DNA of 64,000 bases from Algibacter pacificus (lineage in GTDB: Bacteria > Bacteroidota > Bacteroidia > Flavobacteriales > Flavobacteriaceae): contig NZ_VOGY01000009.1 of the NCBI RefSeq assembly GCF_008033385.1, positions 62,001 to 126,000 on the forward strand, read 5' to 3'. Positions 26,576-35,529 of the stretch are shown in pieces. Made by a program: the position numbers and the translations under genes. Under the pieces are notes generated by a model. It did not search any database, was not told the DNA's origin, and saw nothing but the letters and a program-made list of their open reading frames with translations. Position 1 is the first letter of the stretch, and each line of letters opens with the position of its first letter.

Positions 26576-28122
26576 TCATTTTAGTCCATGATAATACTAA
26601 AACAGTACAGCTTTTAAACTTTGATTTGGAGGTAATAGAAGTGTCTTTGAATAAGCAGATTCCAATTGCATTAATTGAAGTATCAAAACAATTTCCTGAG
26701 ACTTTAATTATTTGGTGTCACGAAGCTTTTGTTAATAGTATTAATACAGCAGCTCTTTCATCTATTTTTCATCATAAACGGATATTGGCCAGCTACAATC
26801 CTTCTTTTGTTAATTATTTACCAAATCAAATAGGATATATCGATCGAGAGTTTTTCTTGAAAATAAAGACATCAGTAAGTTATCCTACTTGGTTAACAAG
26901 TAGTAATATTGGAGGTGTATATTCTAGTGTTATTAATTCTTTAGTAAATCAGTTGAATCCTAAAGTAAGCTTCGATTATTTTTTAAATTCCTTAGCTAAA
27001 CGGGCTATGGTAAATGGTTTATTCTGTTACTCAGAACCTAAATTATTACAAGAAAACACTTCGGTTATAGTTGAAACGCAACAAGCTTCAATATCTGATT
27101 TATTTCTATTTGTAAAGCAACATTATAAATGGGTTTGGGTGTTTTTTTTATCAATAAGTTATTTTGTTTATGAAAAGAAAATAGTATTATTTCCTTTACT
27201 AAAAAGTTTGTTTTTTAAGCAGTTATCAACGGATTTAAACTTGGAAGCCATACCTGTAAAATCTACTAAAACAATAATTGATACTAAAACAATAGATGTT
27301 ATTATCCCAACCATAGGCCGTAAACAATACTTATATGATGTTTTACAAGATTTAGCAGCACAAACGCTCTTACCTAAAAACGTTATTATTGTAGAACAGA
27401 ATCCTTTACAGGAATCGGTGTCTGAATTAGACTATTTAAAAACTGAAAATTGGCCATTTATTATTAAACACACCTTTACGCACCAATTAGGTGTGGTCAA
27501 TGCTCGTAATATGGCATTGTCTCAAGTCACTAGTGAATGGGTGTTATTGGGGGATGATGATAATAGATTTAATGAGTTTTTAATAGAGGAATTATTGGAT
27601 CGTATTTCATGTTTTGGAGTTGCTTCTGGTTTGACTGTATATTTACAATCACATGAAAAACAATCCTTTTTTAAAACGGGACAGACTTCTATTTTCGGAG
27701 GGGGAAATGCTATTATAAAAAGCAGCTTGCTTAGTACTGTTTTTTTTAATTCAAAGTATGAGTTTAATTATGGAGAGGATACCGATTTTGGAATGCAAAT
27801 TAGATTGTCTGGAGAGGATGTTATTTATTTTTCAGATATAAAAATAGATCATATTAAAGCGCCAATTGGTGGGTACCGCACTAAAGTGAAACAGCCTTGG
27901 GCAGATGATGCTATTCAGCCTAAGCCATCTCCAACTATTATGCTTTTGAATGAAACATATTTTACAAAGGAACAACTTTTAGGCTATAAATTATTGCTAG
28001 GTATCCGTAACTTTAAACATACTAAAACTAAAAACCCTCTTAATTATATAAAGAGTTATAATAAACAATGGAGACAGAGTCAATTATGGAGTTCTAAACT
28101 GAAGTCTAAAACAAATGCTTAA
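26572..28122 (+). CDS. Two-part glycosyltransferase: unknown N-terminal half plus GT2 domain
   Basis: 516 residues. About residues 240-470 are a GT2 domain (DVIIPTIGRKQYLYDVLQDL, LGVVNARNMALSQV, WVLLGDDDNRF as DxD site, FGGGNAIIKSS, FNYGEDTDFGMQI). The first 240 residues match nothing I know and include a hydrophobic segment WVWVFFLSISYFVYEKKIVL (about 182-201), so the protein may be membrane-attached. Overlaps the next gene by 8 bases. Confidence 0.8.
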   Translation: MIILVHDNTKTVQLLNFDLEVIEVSLNKQIPIALIEVSKQFPETLIIWCHEAFVNSINTAALSSIFHHKRILASYNPSFVNYLPNQIGYIDREFFLKIKTSVSYPTWLTSSNIGGVYSSVINSLVNQLNPKVSFDYFLNSLAKRAMVNGLFCYSEPKLLQENTSVIVETQQASISDLFLFVKQHYKWVWVFFLSISYFVYEKKIVLFPLLKSLFFKQLSTDLNLEAIPVKSTKTIIDTKTIDVIIPTIGRKQYLYDVLQDLAAQTLLPKNVIIVEQNPLQESVSELDYLKTENWPFIIKHTFTHQLGVVNARNMALSQVTSEWVLLGDDDNRFNEFLIEELLDRISCFGVASGLTVYLQSHEKQSFFKTGQTSIFGGGNAIIKSSLLSTVFFNSKYEFNYGEDTDFGMQIRLSGEDVIYFSDIKIDHIKAPIGGYRTKVKQPWADDAIQPKPSPTIMLLNETYFTKEQLLGYKLLLGIRNFKHTKTKNPLNYIKSYNKQWRQSQLWSSKLKSKTNA

Positions 28123-29146
28123 ACTATACACAAAAAAAGAATTTCTAACAGAAACGTATCGACGTCAAGTCTTTCCGTTGTTATTCGATTTGGTATTTTT
28201 GAATAATAAAACTCTTTTAGAGCATTATAGAATAGTGGATACTGTTTCGGATGCCGATATTGTTGTGTTTCCTGTTGATTACGGCATGTTTTTAAAACAA
28301 AATGCCGCATTTATAAGTTTACTTCAATTAGCAAAGCAACATCAAAAACCAATATGGATTTATACGGCTGGCGATTATGGGTTTTCTACTTATATAGCCA
28401 ACAGTTATACTTTTAGGTTAGGCGGTTTTGATAGTAAATTAGATCGTACTACCAATATTATCCCTTCTTTTATTAATGATCCTTATGCCGTATATTTACC
28501 TAATGGTTTTTTACCTTTAAAAAAAGAAAATAAGCCCAGTATTGGCTTTGTTGGTCATGCACAATCTGGACTTTTAAAATATTTTAAAGAATATACCAAT
28601 CATTTAAAATATCAAGTAAAAAGAATCTTAAACAGGTTGCTCGCTGATAAGCAATCCTTTTATCCTTCCAGTATCAAACGTGCAAATTATTTAAGTAAAT
28701 TAGCCTCAAAAGACAGTTTAAAAACAGAATTTATATTACGAAACAAATACAGGGCGGGATCACATACGGTGCAGACGCAAAAAGAAAGTACGCAACAATT
28801 TTACGATAATATTTTCAATAATGCATATACATTTTGTAGTCGAGGAGTGGGTAATTTTTCAGTTCGTTTTTATGAAGCTCTAGCTGTAGGACGGATCCCG
28901 ATTTTATTAAATACAGATTGTCGTTTGCCTTTGCATAATAGTATGGATTGGTCAAAGCATATTTTAATTTTAGATGAAACTAAAGTTGAAAGTATTGAGG
29001 AGCAAATATTACAATTTCATAATAGTTTATCGGATTCAGAATTTGAAAACATACAAAAATCAAATCGTGAGTTATGGTTAACGACTTTAAGACGCGATGT
29101 TTATTATATAGAAATAGCTAAGCAGTTTAAAAAAATAAAACAATAA
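28115..29146 (+). CDS. Exostosin-like glycosyltransferase (GT47-type)
   Basis: 343 residues. The C-terminal part carries the exostosin pattern FCSRGVGNFSVRFYEALAVG followed by RIPILLNTDCRLPLHNSMDW, and the middle has PSIGFVGHAQSG. The N-terminal SDADIVVFPVDYG and QKPIWIYTAGDYGF also fit the exostosin layout. The family is best known from eukaryotic heparan-sulfate and plant cell-wall enzymes; bacterial members occur in surface polysaccharide loci. Donor unknown. One-base overlap with the next gene. Confidence 0.8.
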   Translation: MLKLYTKKEFLTETYRRQVFPLLFDLVFLNNKTLLEHYRIVDTVSDADIVVFPVDYGMFLKQNAAFISLLQLAKQHQKPIWIYTAGDYGFSTYIANSYTFRLGGFDSKLDRTTNIIPSFINDPYAVYLPNGFLPLKKENKPSIGFVGHAQSGLLKYFKEYTNHLKYQVKRILNRLLADKQSFYPSSIKRANYLSKLASKDSLKTEFILRNKYRAGSHTVQTQKESTQQFYDNIFNNAYTFCSRGVGNFSVRFYEALAVGRIPILLNTDCRLPLHNSMDWSKHILILDETKVESIEEQILQFHNSLSDSEFENIQKSNRELWLTTLRRDVYYIEIAKQFKKIKQ

Positions 29147-30150
29147 TGAGTCCATCATTTTCATTAGTAATTTGCACATACATGCGGTCCAAAGCGATTG
29201 TTACGTTATTACAATCTGTAACTTTACAGACTTTGTATCCAGATGAAATTTTAATTATTGATGGTTCTACAGATAATAAAACGGAAACAGTTTTAAATAA
29301 AAATACATTTAAAAATTTAAGCTATTATAAAGTCGATGATGCTAATAGAGGCTTGACTAAACAACGTAATATTGGTATTTCAAAAGTATCTAACACATCA
29401 AATATCATCTGTTTTTTGGATGACGACGTGGTTTTGGAGCCTCATTATTTTGAACAATTATTATCCACTTACAAAACCCATCCAGAAGCCTTAGCAGTTG
29501 GTGGATATATTACAAACGAAGTTCAGTGGGAAGCATCAGATAATAAAAATAATCCATCAAAATTTTATTATGATGGTTGGATGAGAAATGAGCCATCTCG
29601 TTTTAAAATGCGAAAAAAACTAGGTTTACAACCTGATAAAGCTCCAGGGTTTTTGCCAACCTTTGCACATGGACGTTCCGTTAGTTTTTTACCGCCATCG
29701 GGTAAAATTTATGAAGTAGAACAAATAATGGGTGGAGTATCTAGTTATAAAAAAGAAGTGTTTCAGAAAATAAAATTCTCAACCTATTTTGAAGGTTATG
29801 GTTTGTATGAAGATGCCGATTTTTCTTTACGACTTGCTAAAATTGGAAAATTATATATTAATACTAAGGCTAATTTAGCGCATTATCATGATGGTTCAGG
29901 GCGCCCTAATCAATATCGTTATGGTAAAATGGTGGTTAGAAACAGTTGGTATATTTGGCGTGTAAAATATCCGAAACCAAATCTTAATGCACGATTTAAA
30001 TTCCATGCTACATCATTATTATTAACTTTAATTAGGTTTGGAAATATTATAAATTCTAACCAGAAAAAAGAAGCCTTAACCGGTAGTCTAGGAAGAACTA
30101 TTGGATGGTTGTTTTTACTGTTTGATAAACCGAAAATTTTAAGAGAATAA
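29146..30150 (+). CDS. Glycosyltransferase family 2
   Basis: 334 residues, GT-A fold. FSLVICTYMRSKAIVTLLQS, ILIIDGSTDNKTE, GLTKQRNIGISKV, ICFLDDDVVLEPHYF (DxD site, about residue 87) and YGLYEDADFSLRLAKIGKLY with the conserved ED acid. C-terminal region rich in Arg and Lys with a hydrophobic end. ATG overlaps the preceding TAA by one base. Confidence 0.87.
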   Translation: MSPSFSLVICTYMRSKAIVTLLQSVTLQTLYPDEILIIDGSTDNKTETVLNKNTFKNLSYYKVDDANRGLTKQRNIGISKVSNTSNIICFLDDDVVLEPHYFEQLLSTYKTHPEALAVGGYITNEVQWEASDNKNNPSKFYYDGWMRNEPSRFKMRKKLGLQPDKAPGFLPTFAHGRSVSFLPPSGKIYEVEQIMGGVSSYKKEVFQKIKFSTYFEGYGLYEDADFSLRLAKIGKLYINTKANLAHYHDGSGRPNQYRYGKMVVRNSWYIWRVKYPKPNLNARFKFHATSLLLTLIRFGNIINSNQKKEALTGSLGRTIGWLFLLFDKPKILRE

Positions 30151-30160
30151 AACTATAAAT

Positions 30161-30949
30161 ATGAAATTAGCTTCTTTTTTTAATAAAAGTAATTATAAGC
30201 ATTTTTACCATTTATTGAAACCTTATCCAAAAGGTGTGGGAAATAGTAAACCTGATTTTAGTTGTTTTCCAGACATACAATCTATTGTTAATTATTTAGA
30301 GGTTGAAAAATACAAATCAATAGTAATTGTTGCTACTGGTCCATCATCTCGAAGTTTGAATTACAATAAAGAAAATTTATACTTTTGTACTAATAGAGCT
30401 TTGTATTTGATGAAGAATATGCCTTTTGTATATTTAGTAAATGACGGATATTGTTTAGTCAAATACTTGAAGAAATTTAAAAGTCCCTCAAATTGGAAAG
30501 GGACGTTTTTTTGGTATTTTACAACAAAAACAAGAAAAAATAGTAGAGAGTTTGATTTGTTGAATACGTATATTAAAACAAAAACCAGAAGTAAAAAAGA
30601 AGCTATTATAACAAATACAAATGAGCATCATGTATTAAATCATATACATAACGAATTAATAGATTTTTTAAAAAAAGAATTAGAAATTAATTTTTTTGGT
30701 GTGAATTCAGGTTATGTGCTTTTAGTTTTTACATATATAATAGCTTATTATGGGAAGAAACCAATTGAAATTTACGGATTGGATTTAGGAGAAAAAGAAG
30801 AAGCATATTTTAATAAAACTGTAGAGTTGGGGAAAACTATTAAAAGTGATTTTACAAAAAAACATTTTAAACAATTTTATGATGTGATTTATAATAATGA
30901 CAAGATTAATGTAATAAATCATTCTTTTTTTATGACAAAAACTCATTAA
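30161..30949 (+). CDS. Candidate sialyltransferase-like (GT42/DUF115-like) protein
   Basis: 262 residues. The layout IVIVATGPSSRSLNY (about 54-68), YFCTNRALYLMKNMPFVY (about 75), NFFGVNSGYVLLVFTYIIAY (about 178-197) and IEIYGLDLG (about 203) parallels the Campylobacter GT42 sialyltransferases (GxGPSL, CNQF, TSGVYMCAVAIALGY, IYLSGIDF). DUF115-type proteins share a similar core, so this is a fold-level guess. With a CMP-nonulosonate synthetase in the same locus, it is the best candidate for the transferase using that donor. Very AT-rich, as its neighbours. Confidence 0.6.
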   Translation: MKLASFFNKSNYKHFYHLLKPYPKGVGNSKPDFSCFPDIQSIVNYLEVEKYKSIVIVATGPSSRSLNYNKENLYFCTNRALYLMKNMPFVYLVNDGYCLVKYLKKFKSPSNWKGTFFWYFTTKTRKNSREFDLLNTYIKTKTRSKKEAIITNTNEHHVLNHIHNELIDFLKKELEINFFGVNSGYVLLVFTYIIAYYGKKPIEIYGLDLGEKEEAYFNKTVELGKTIKSDFTKKHFKQFYDVIYNNDKINVINHSFFMTKTH

Positions 30950-30957
30950 TTAAAATA

Positions 30958-32076
30958 ATGGTAAAATTTTTAATAATAACTCATGTCCTACACAAATCAA
31001 ATGCCAAACAATGGTACGCTTACGCACCCTACGTACGCGAGATGAATTTATGGCTAAAACATATAGATGAGGTTGAGATTGTAGCCCCAATAATTGATAC
31101 GTCAATTTCAGAAATAGATATTGCATATCAACACGATAATATTAAATTCACGCAAATACCAGCCATTGCTTTTATCAATTTTAGCAGTGGTTTAAAATCA
31201 TTATTAGCCATACCGTTTATTTTGTTTAGATTATTTCGAGCGTGTAAACGTGCCAATCATATCCATCTGCGCTGCCCCGGAAATATTGGTTTATTAGGGT
31301 GCTTCGTTCAAATATGTTTTCCGAAGAAAATAAAAACGGCAAAATATGCGGGCAATTGGGATCCAAAAGCTAAACAACCTTTAAGCTATAAATTTCAGAA
31401 ATGGATTTTAAGCAATACGTTTCTAACTAAAAACATGACCGTTCTTGTTTATGGGGAATGGGAACATCAAACCAAAAATATTAAACCTTTTTTTACGGCG
31501 TCTTTTAAAAACTCAGAAAAAGAAGATGTTGAACGTCGGAATTATAAAGCGGTGTTGAATTTTGTTTTTGTAGGGAGTTTAGTGTCAGGTAAACGTCCAG
31601 AGTTAGCTATTAAAATAGTTGAGGGTTTAGTCGGCAAAGGTGTGCAAGCTAAATTAACGTTGTATGGGGATGGAATTTTAAAAGAGTCATTGATAAATTA
31701 TGTTAATGTCAATAATTTAAATTCATTTATTGTTTTAGAAGGAAATCAACCCCTATCAGTTATTAAGGAAAACTTAAAAACAGCTCATTTCTCATTATTA
31801 CCATCAAAATCTGAAGGCTGGCCAAAAGCGGTTGCCGAGGCCATGTTTTTTGGAGCTATTCCTATTTCAACAGCGGTATCTTGTGTGTCTAATATGTTAG
31901 ATGATGGGCGTAGAGGGATTCTAATTGAAGCTGAGGTTGATAGTGCTGTTAATAAAATTATAAGTGTGCTAGATGAAAAGGATTTAAATAAGATGTCTAA
32001 ATTAGCGGCTCAGTGGTCTCAAAATTATACCTTAGATTATTTTGAATCGGAAATTAAAAAATTACTCACTAAATAA
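30958..32076 (+). CDS. Glycosyltransferase family 4
   Basis: 372 residues, GT-B fold. N-terminal KFLIITHVLHKSNAKQWYAY, then HIHLRCPGNIGLLGCFV and TAKYAGNWDP; C-terminal VFVGSLVSGKRPELAIKIV and the EX7E region SEGWPKAVAEAMFFGAIPIS. ATG of the following gene overlaps its stop by one base. Substrates unknown. Confidence 0.86.
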   Translation: MVKFLIITHVLHKSNAKQWYAYAPYVREMNLWLKHIDEVEIVAPIIDTSISEIDIAYQHDNIKFTQIPAIAFINFSSGLKSLLAIPFILFRLFRACKRANHIHLRCPGNIGLLGCFVQICFPKKIKTAKYAGNWDPKAKQPLSYKFQKWILSNTFLTKNMTVLVYGEWEHQTKNIKPFFTASFKNSEKEDVERRNYKAVLNFVFVGSLVSGKRPELAIKIVEGLVGKGVQAKLTLYGDGILKESLINYVNVNNLNSFIVLEGNQPLSVIKENLKTAHFSLLPSKSEGWPKAVAEAMFFGAIPISTAVSCVSNMLDDGRRGILIEAEVDSAVNKIISVLDEKDLNKMSKLAAQWSQNYTLDYFESEIKKLLTK

Positions 32077-33152
32077 TGCGTGTACTTCAATTAATTGATA
32101 GTTTAGAAGCTGGAGGCGCAGAACGGGTTGCGGTAAACTTAGCGAATAGTTTGGTGCCCGAAGTTGAAAAATCGTATTTATGTGCCACTCGAAAGGAGGG
32201 TTTACTAAAAAATAGAATTAACAAAGACGTTGGGTATTTGTTTTTAAACAAAAATTCAACTCTAGATTTTAAAGCTATATTTCGGCTACGGGGCTTTATT
32301 AAAAAGCATAAAATTTCTATTATTCACGCACATGCATCTTCCTTTTTTTTAGCAACACTAATAAAAATTTTAAATACAGAACTAAAATTAGTTTGGCATG
32401 ACCATTACGGCGATAGTGATTTTTTAACCCTAAGACCTAAACGTATTTTAAAGTTATGTTCTTTCTTTTTTAATCATGTGTTTTGTGTAAATACAAAATT
32501 GAAAGTTTGGGTAGAGCAGGAACTAAATGCTAAATCGGTAAGTTATTTACCTAATTTTGCAACAGTGAAAAATACGGTACAAGAAACCCTGTTAAATGGT
32601 ATGGCGGGTAAACGTATAGTCTGTTTGGCTAATCTACGACCTCAAAAAGATCATTTAAATTTATTAAAGGCATTTAAATTGCTTATTAAAATAGAGTCCA
32701 ATTGGAGTTTACATCTTGTTGGGAAAAATTTTAATGATCGTTGTTCTGAAGCCGTTTTTCAATTTATAAAAAACGAAAAACTCACCAAACATGTTTATTT
32801 TTATGGAACATGTAACGATGTTTCCGAAATATTAAAGCAAAGTGATATTGGTGTTTTGGCATCAAAATCAGAAGGCTTACCTTTGGCTTTGTTAGAATAT
32901 GGTTTAGCAGGTTTACCTGTGGCTGTAACTCATGTTGGAGATTGTGCAAAAGTTATAGAAAATAAGAGTTTAGGGGTACTAGTTAGTCCTGAAAATGAAA
33001 ATTCACTTTATAACGGACTCCTAGATATAATTAAAAACAAGGCTGAAAGTCTTCTTATGGGGAAAGCTTTAAGAAAACAGGTGGAATCTCATTTTTCTAA
33101 AATATCTGTTATACCTCAAATAATTGCCGTTTATAAAACTATTACTCGCTAG
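32076..33152 (+). CDS. Glycosyltransferase family 4
   Basis: 358 residues. MRVLQLIDSLEAGGAERVAV is the classical GT4 N-terminal loop; IIHAHASSFFLATLI, LVWHDHYGDSDF, IVCLANLRPQKDHLNLLKAF and SKSEGLPLALLEYGLAGLPV (EX7E) follow. Typical length and complete. Substrates unknown; genes on both sides are within 2 bases or overlap. Confidence 0.9.
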   Translation: MRVLQLIDSLEAGGAERVAVNLANSLVPEVEKSYLCATRKEGLLKNRINKDVGYLFLNKNSTLDFKAIFRLRGFIKKHKISIIHAHASSFFLATLIKILNTELKLVWHDHYGDSDFLTLRPKRILKLCSFFFNHVFCVNTKLKVWVEQELNAKSVSYLPNFATVKNTVQETLLNGMAGKRIVCLANLRPQKDHLNLLKAFKLLIKIESNWSLHLVGKNFNDRCSEAVFQFIKNEKLTKHVYFYGTCNDVSEILKQSDIGVLASKSEGLPLALLEYGLAGLPVAVTHVGDCAKVIENKSLGVLVSPENENSLYNGLLDIIKNKAESLLMGKALRKQVESHFSKISVIPQIIAVYKTITR

Positions 33153-33154
33153 TA

Positions 33155-34510
33155 ATGAAAAACTCCTATTTTAATATATTAGGCTTACATATTTTAATTG
33201 GTGTGTTTTTATTCCTGTTCAGAGGGTATGGTAATTTATTTTTATTTGGTATTGTTGGCTATTTTTTACTAAGAATAATAAATGCGCCTCAAAAATTAAA
33301 AGCGTTTGAAATATTAAAAGCAGGTAGTTATGTTATTGGGGCAGAGGTGGTCCTTAGAATGTCTGGCGGTATATTGTTTTATGAAGCAAATAAATACATA
33401 ATAATTTTGCTTGCCATTATGGGACTTATGCACCATGGGTTTAATAAAAAGGCGAGTGTTTATTTACTATATATTGTTTTACTAATCCCTAGTATTTATG
33501 TGTCTTTAGAGTTGTTAGATGCTGATATTAATATAAGAAAGGCCATTGCCTTTAATTTAAGTGGTCCGGTTTGTTTGGCAATTGCAGCACTGTTTTGTTT
33601 TGGTGTAAAAATTACTAAAACACAATTGGAAACTATTTTTAATTATGCCATTTATCCCTTGGTAAGTACATTAGTTTATATTTTTTTATATAATCCTAAT
33701 GTATCTGATGTTGCCACAGGAACAGCTTCTAATTTTGCCTCGTCGGGAGGTTTTGGCCCTAACCAAGTAGCAACGGTTTTAGGTTTAGGTATGTTTTTGG
33801 TGGCGGCTCGGTTTTTCTATTTTTCAACAACCAAATGGCATAAATATTTAGATTTACTCTTAATTTTTTTGTTTGCATTTAGAGCCATTGTAACGTTTAG
33901 TAGAGGCGGTGTAATTACCGCTGTTCTCATGATTTTTGCTTTTATGTTTTTCCAGTTTAGAACAATGAAAAAGCATGAACGTAAAGGTTTGGTTTTTTCT
34001 GGATTTGTTTTTTGTATCATAGCAGGAGTTACTGTGTTATTTTCGTCCATTCAAACCAATGGGTATATTGATAAGCGATACGCTAATCAAAACGCTATGG
34101 GGCATGAAAAAAAGGATGTTACTACAGGGCGGGGCGATTTATTTTTACTAGAAATTGAAGAGTTTTTTAATAACCCTTTTTTTGGCATAGGCGTTGGGCG
34201 AGCCAAAGAAGTGAGGTTTCAAAAAACGGGTATCCATGCGGCATCACATAACGAAGTCAGTCGGATCATTGCAGAACATGGCTTATTTGGTATTTTAGCC
34301 TTTTTAGTTTTATTATTAGCCCCACTTTTTTTAAGATTAGGGAATAAATCTAATGTGTTTTTTTATGCCTTTTACCTATTTTGGTTATTAACAATTAACC
34401 ATTCCGCTATGCGAATTGCAGCACCAGCGTTTATTTATGCTTTAAGTTTATTAGATATTGTAAATGAAAAAAATCCTGTACATAGGAAACAAGTTATCGC
34501 AAAAAGGTAA
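33155..34510 (+). CDS. O-antigen polymerase/ligase family membrane protein (Wzy/WaaL-like)
   Basis: 451-residue membrane protein with about eleven hydrophobic segments. The signature region is FRAIVTFSRGGVITAVLMIF followed by a large outside loop and then NNPFFGIGVGRAKEV and AASHNEVSRIIAEHGLFGIL, the Wzy_C pattern shared by Wzy polymerases and WaaL ligases. The two cannot be told apart by sequence alone; with an ABC exporter and no visible Wzx, a ligase role is as likely as polymerase. Its 3' end overlaps the next gene by 47 bases in another frame. Confidence 0.85.
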   Translation: MKNSYFNILGLHILIGVFLFLFRGYGNLFLFGIVGYFLLRIINAPQKLKAFEILKAGSYVIGAEVVLRMSGGILFYEANKYIIILLAIMGLMHHGFNKKASVYLLYIVLLIPSIYVSLELLDADINIRKAIAFNLSGPVCLAIAALFCFGVKITKTQLETIFNYAIYPLVSTLVYIFLYNPNVSDVATGTASNFASSGGFGPNQVATVLGLGMFLVAARFFYFSTTKWHKYLDLLLIFLFAFRAIVTFSRGGVITAVLMIFAFMFFQFRTMKKHERKGLVFSGFVFCIIAGVTVLFSSIQTNGYIDKRYANQNAMGHEKKDVTTGRGDLFLLEIEEFFNNPFFGIGVGRAKEVRFQKTGIHAASHNEVSRIIAEHGLFGILAFLVLLLAPLFLRLGNKSNVFFYAFYLFWLLTINHSAMRIAAPAFIYALSLLDIVNEKNPVHRKQVIAKR

Positions 34511-35474
34511 AACGGATTCCACGATCGACACTTTGGGAAAAGGGTTGGAAGAATTGGGGTTTCAGGTTGTCTATGCATCAAGCTATAAATCTATTTTACT
34601 TCGATTTATTGATATGATTTGGGCGGTTTTTAAGTATCGTAAAACCACAGATTATGTTTTAATTGATACCTACAGCACGTTAAATTTTTATTATGCTTTT
34701 GCAGTAAGTCAATTATGCCGATTGTTTCATTTAAAATATATACCAATATTACATGGTGGTAGCTTACCTACTAGGCTAAAAACATCACCTAAATTATCAA
34801 AAGCTGTTTTTAATTATTCATATAAAAATGTGGCACCTTCATTATATCTAAAATCGCATTTCGAAACAAATGGTTATACTAACATCCTATTTATACCTAA
34901 TGCTATTGCGCTAAAAACATATCAATTTCAAACAAAAAACTATGATACAGTTAAAATGCTTTGGGTGCGCTCATTTTCAGTAATATATAATCCTTCACTA
35001 GCCGTTAAAATTTTAAAAGCTTTAAAAGATGAAAATATAAAAGCCGAATTATGTATGATTGGTCCAGAAAAAGATGGTAGTATGAAAACCGTTAAAAGTT
35101 TAGCACAAAAACTACAAGTTGAGGTTGAGTTTCCAGGACGGTTAACAAAAAAACAATGGCATAAAAAAGCACAAGATTTTAATATTTTTATAAATACAAC
35201 AAATATTGATAATACTCCCGTAAGCGTTATTGAAGCCATGGCTTTAGGTTTGCCAGTGATATCAACACATGTAGGGGGAATGCCTTTTTTAATAAAAAAT
35301 AATATAGATGGGGTATTAGTAAAGGCAAATAGCGTAGATGCCTTTGTTTTGGCTATTAAAAAAATGATGATTAATAAAGATAATACCTACAAAATTGCTA
35401 ATAATGCAAAGAGAAGGGCGGAAGATTACGATTGGGATAAAGTTAGGCTAAAATGGTGCAATCTGTTAAGATGA
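34464..35474 (+). CDS. Glycosyltransferase family 4
   Basis: 336 residues, GT-B fold. Starts inside the wzy-like gene at an ATG giving the natural N-terminus MKKILYIGNKLSQKGKTDST; a later start would remove the first strand. YIPILHGGSLPTRL, MLWVRSFSVIYNPSLAVKIL, and INTTNIDNTPVSVIEAMALG followed by STHVGGMPFLIKNN are the donor-domain marks; the first acid of the EX7E motif appears replaced by Asp (DNTPVSVIE). Confidence 0.87.
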   Translation: MKKILYIGNKLSQKGKTDSTIDTLGKGLEELGFQVVYASSYKSILLRFIDMIWAVFKYRKTTDYVLIDTYSTLNFYYAFAVSQLCRLFHLKYIPILHGGSLPTRLKTSPKLSKAVFNYSYKNVAPSLYLKSHFETNGYTNILFIPNAIALKTYQFQTKNYDTVKMLWVRSFSVIYNPSLAVKILKALKDENIKAELCMIGPEKDGSMKTVKSLAQKLQVEVEFPGRLTKKQWHKKAQDFNIFINTTNIDNTPVSVIEAMALGLPVISTHVGGMPFLIKNNIDGVLVKANSVDAFVLAIKKMMINKDNTYKIANNAKRRAEDYDWDKVRLKWCNLLR

Positions 35475-35529
35475 TTAAGTCTGGTTTGCTATACTTTTAT
35501 ATCTTTACAGCACCCTAATTTACTTAAAA

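Noticed and set aside
33155-34510. Reading the wzy-like gene as a Wzx flippase
   Set aside because: The Wzy_C-type loop and SRGG motif fit polymerase/ligase; no MATE/MVF-type features are seen.
35485-35507. TTTG and TATCTTTA as a complete promoter before the WcaJ-like gene
   Set aside because: The spacer between the two is only 11 bases, too short for the -33/-7 pair; the second box alone is weak.
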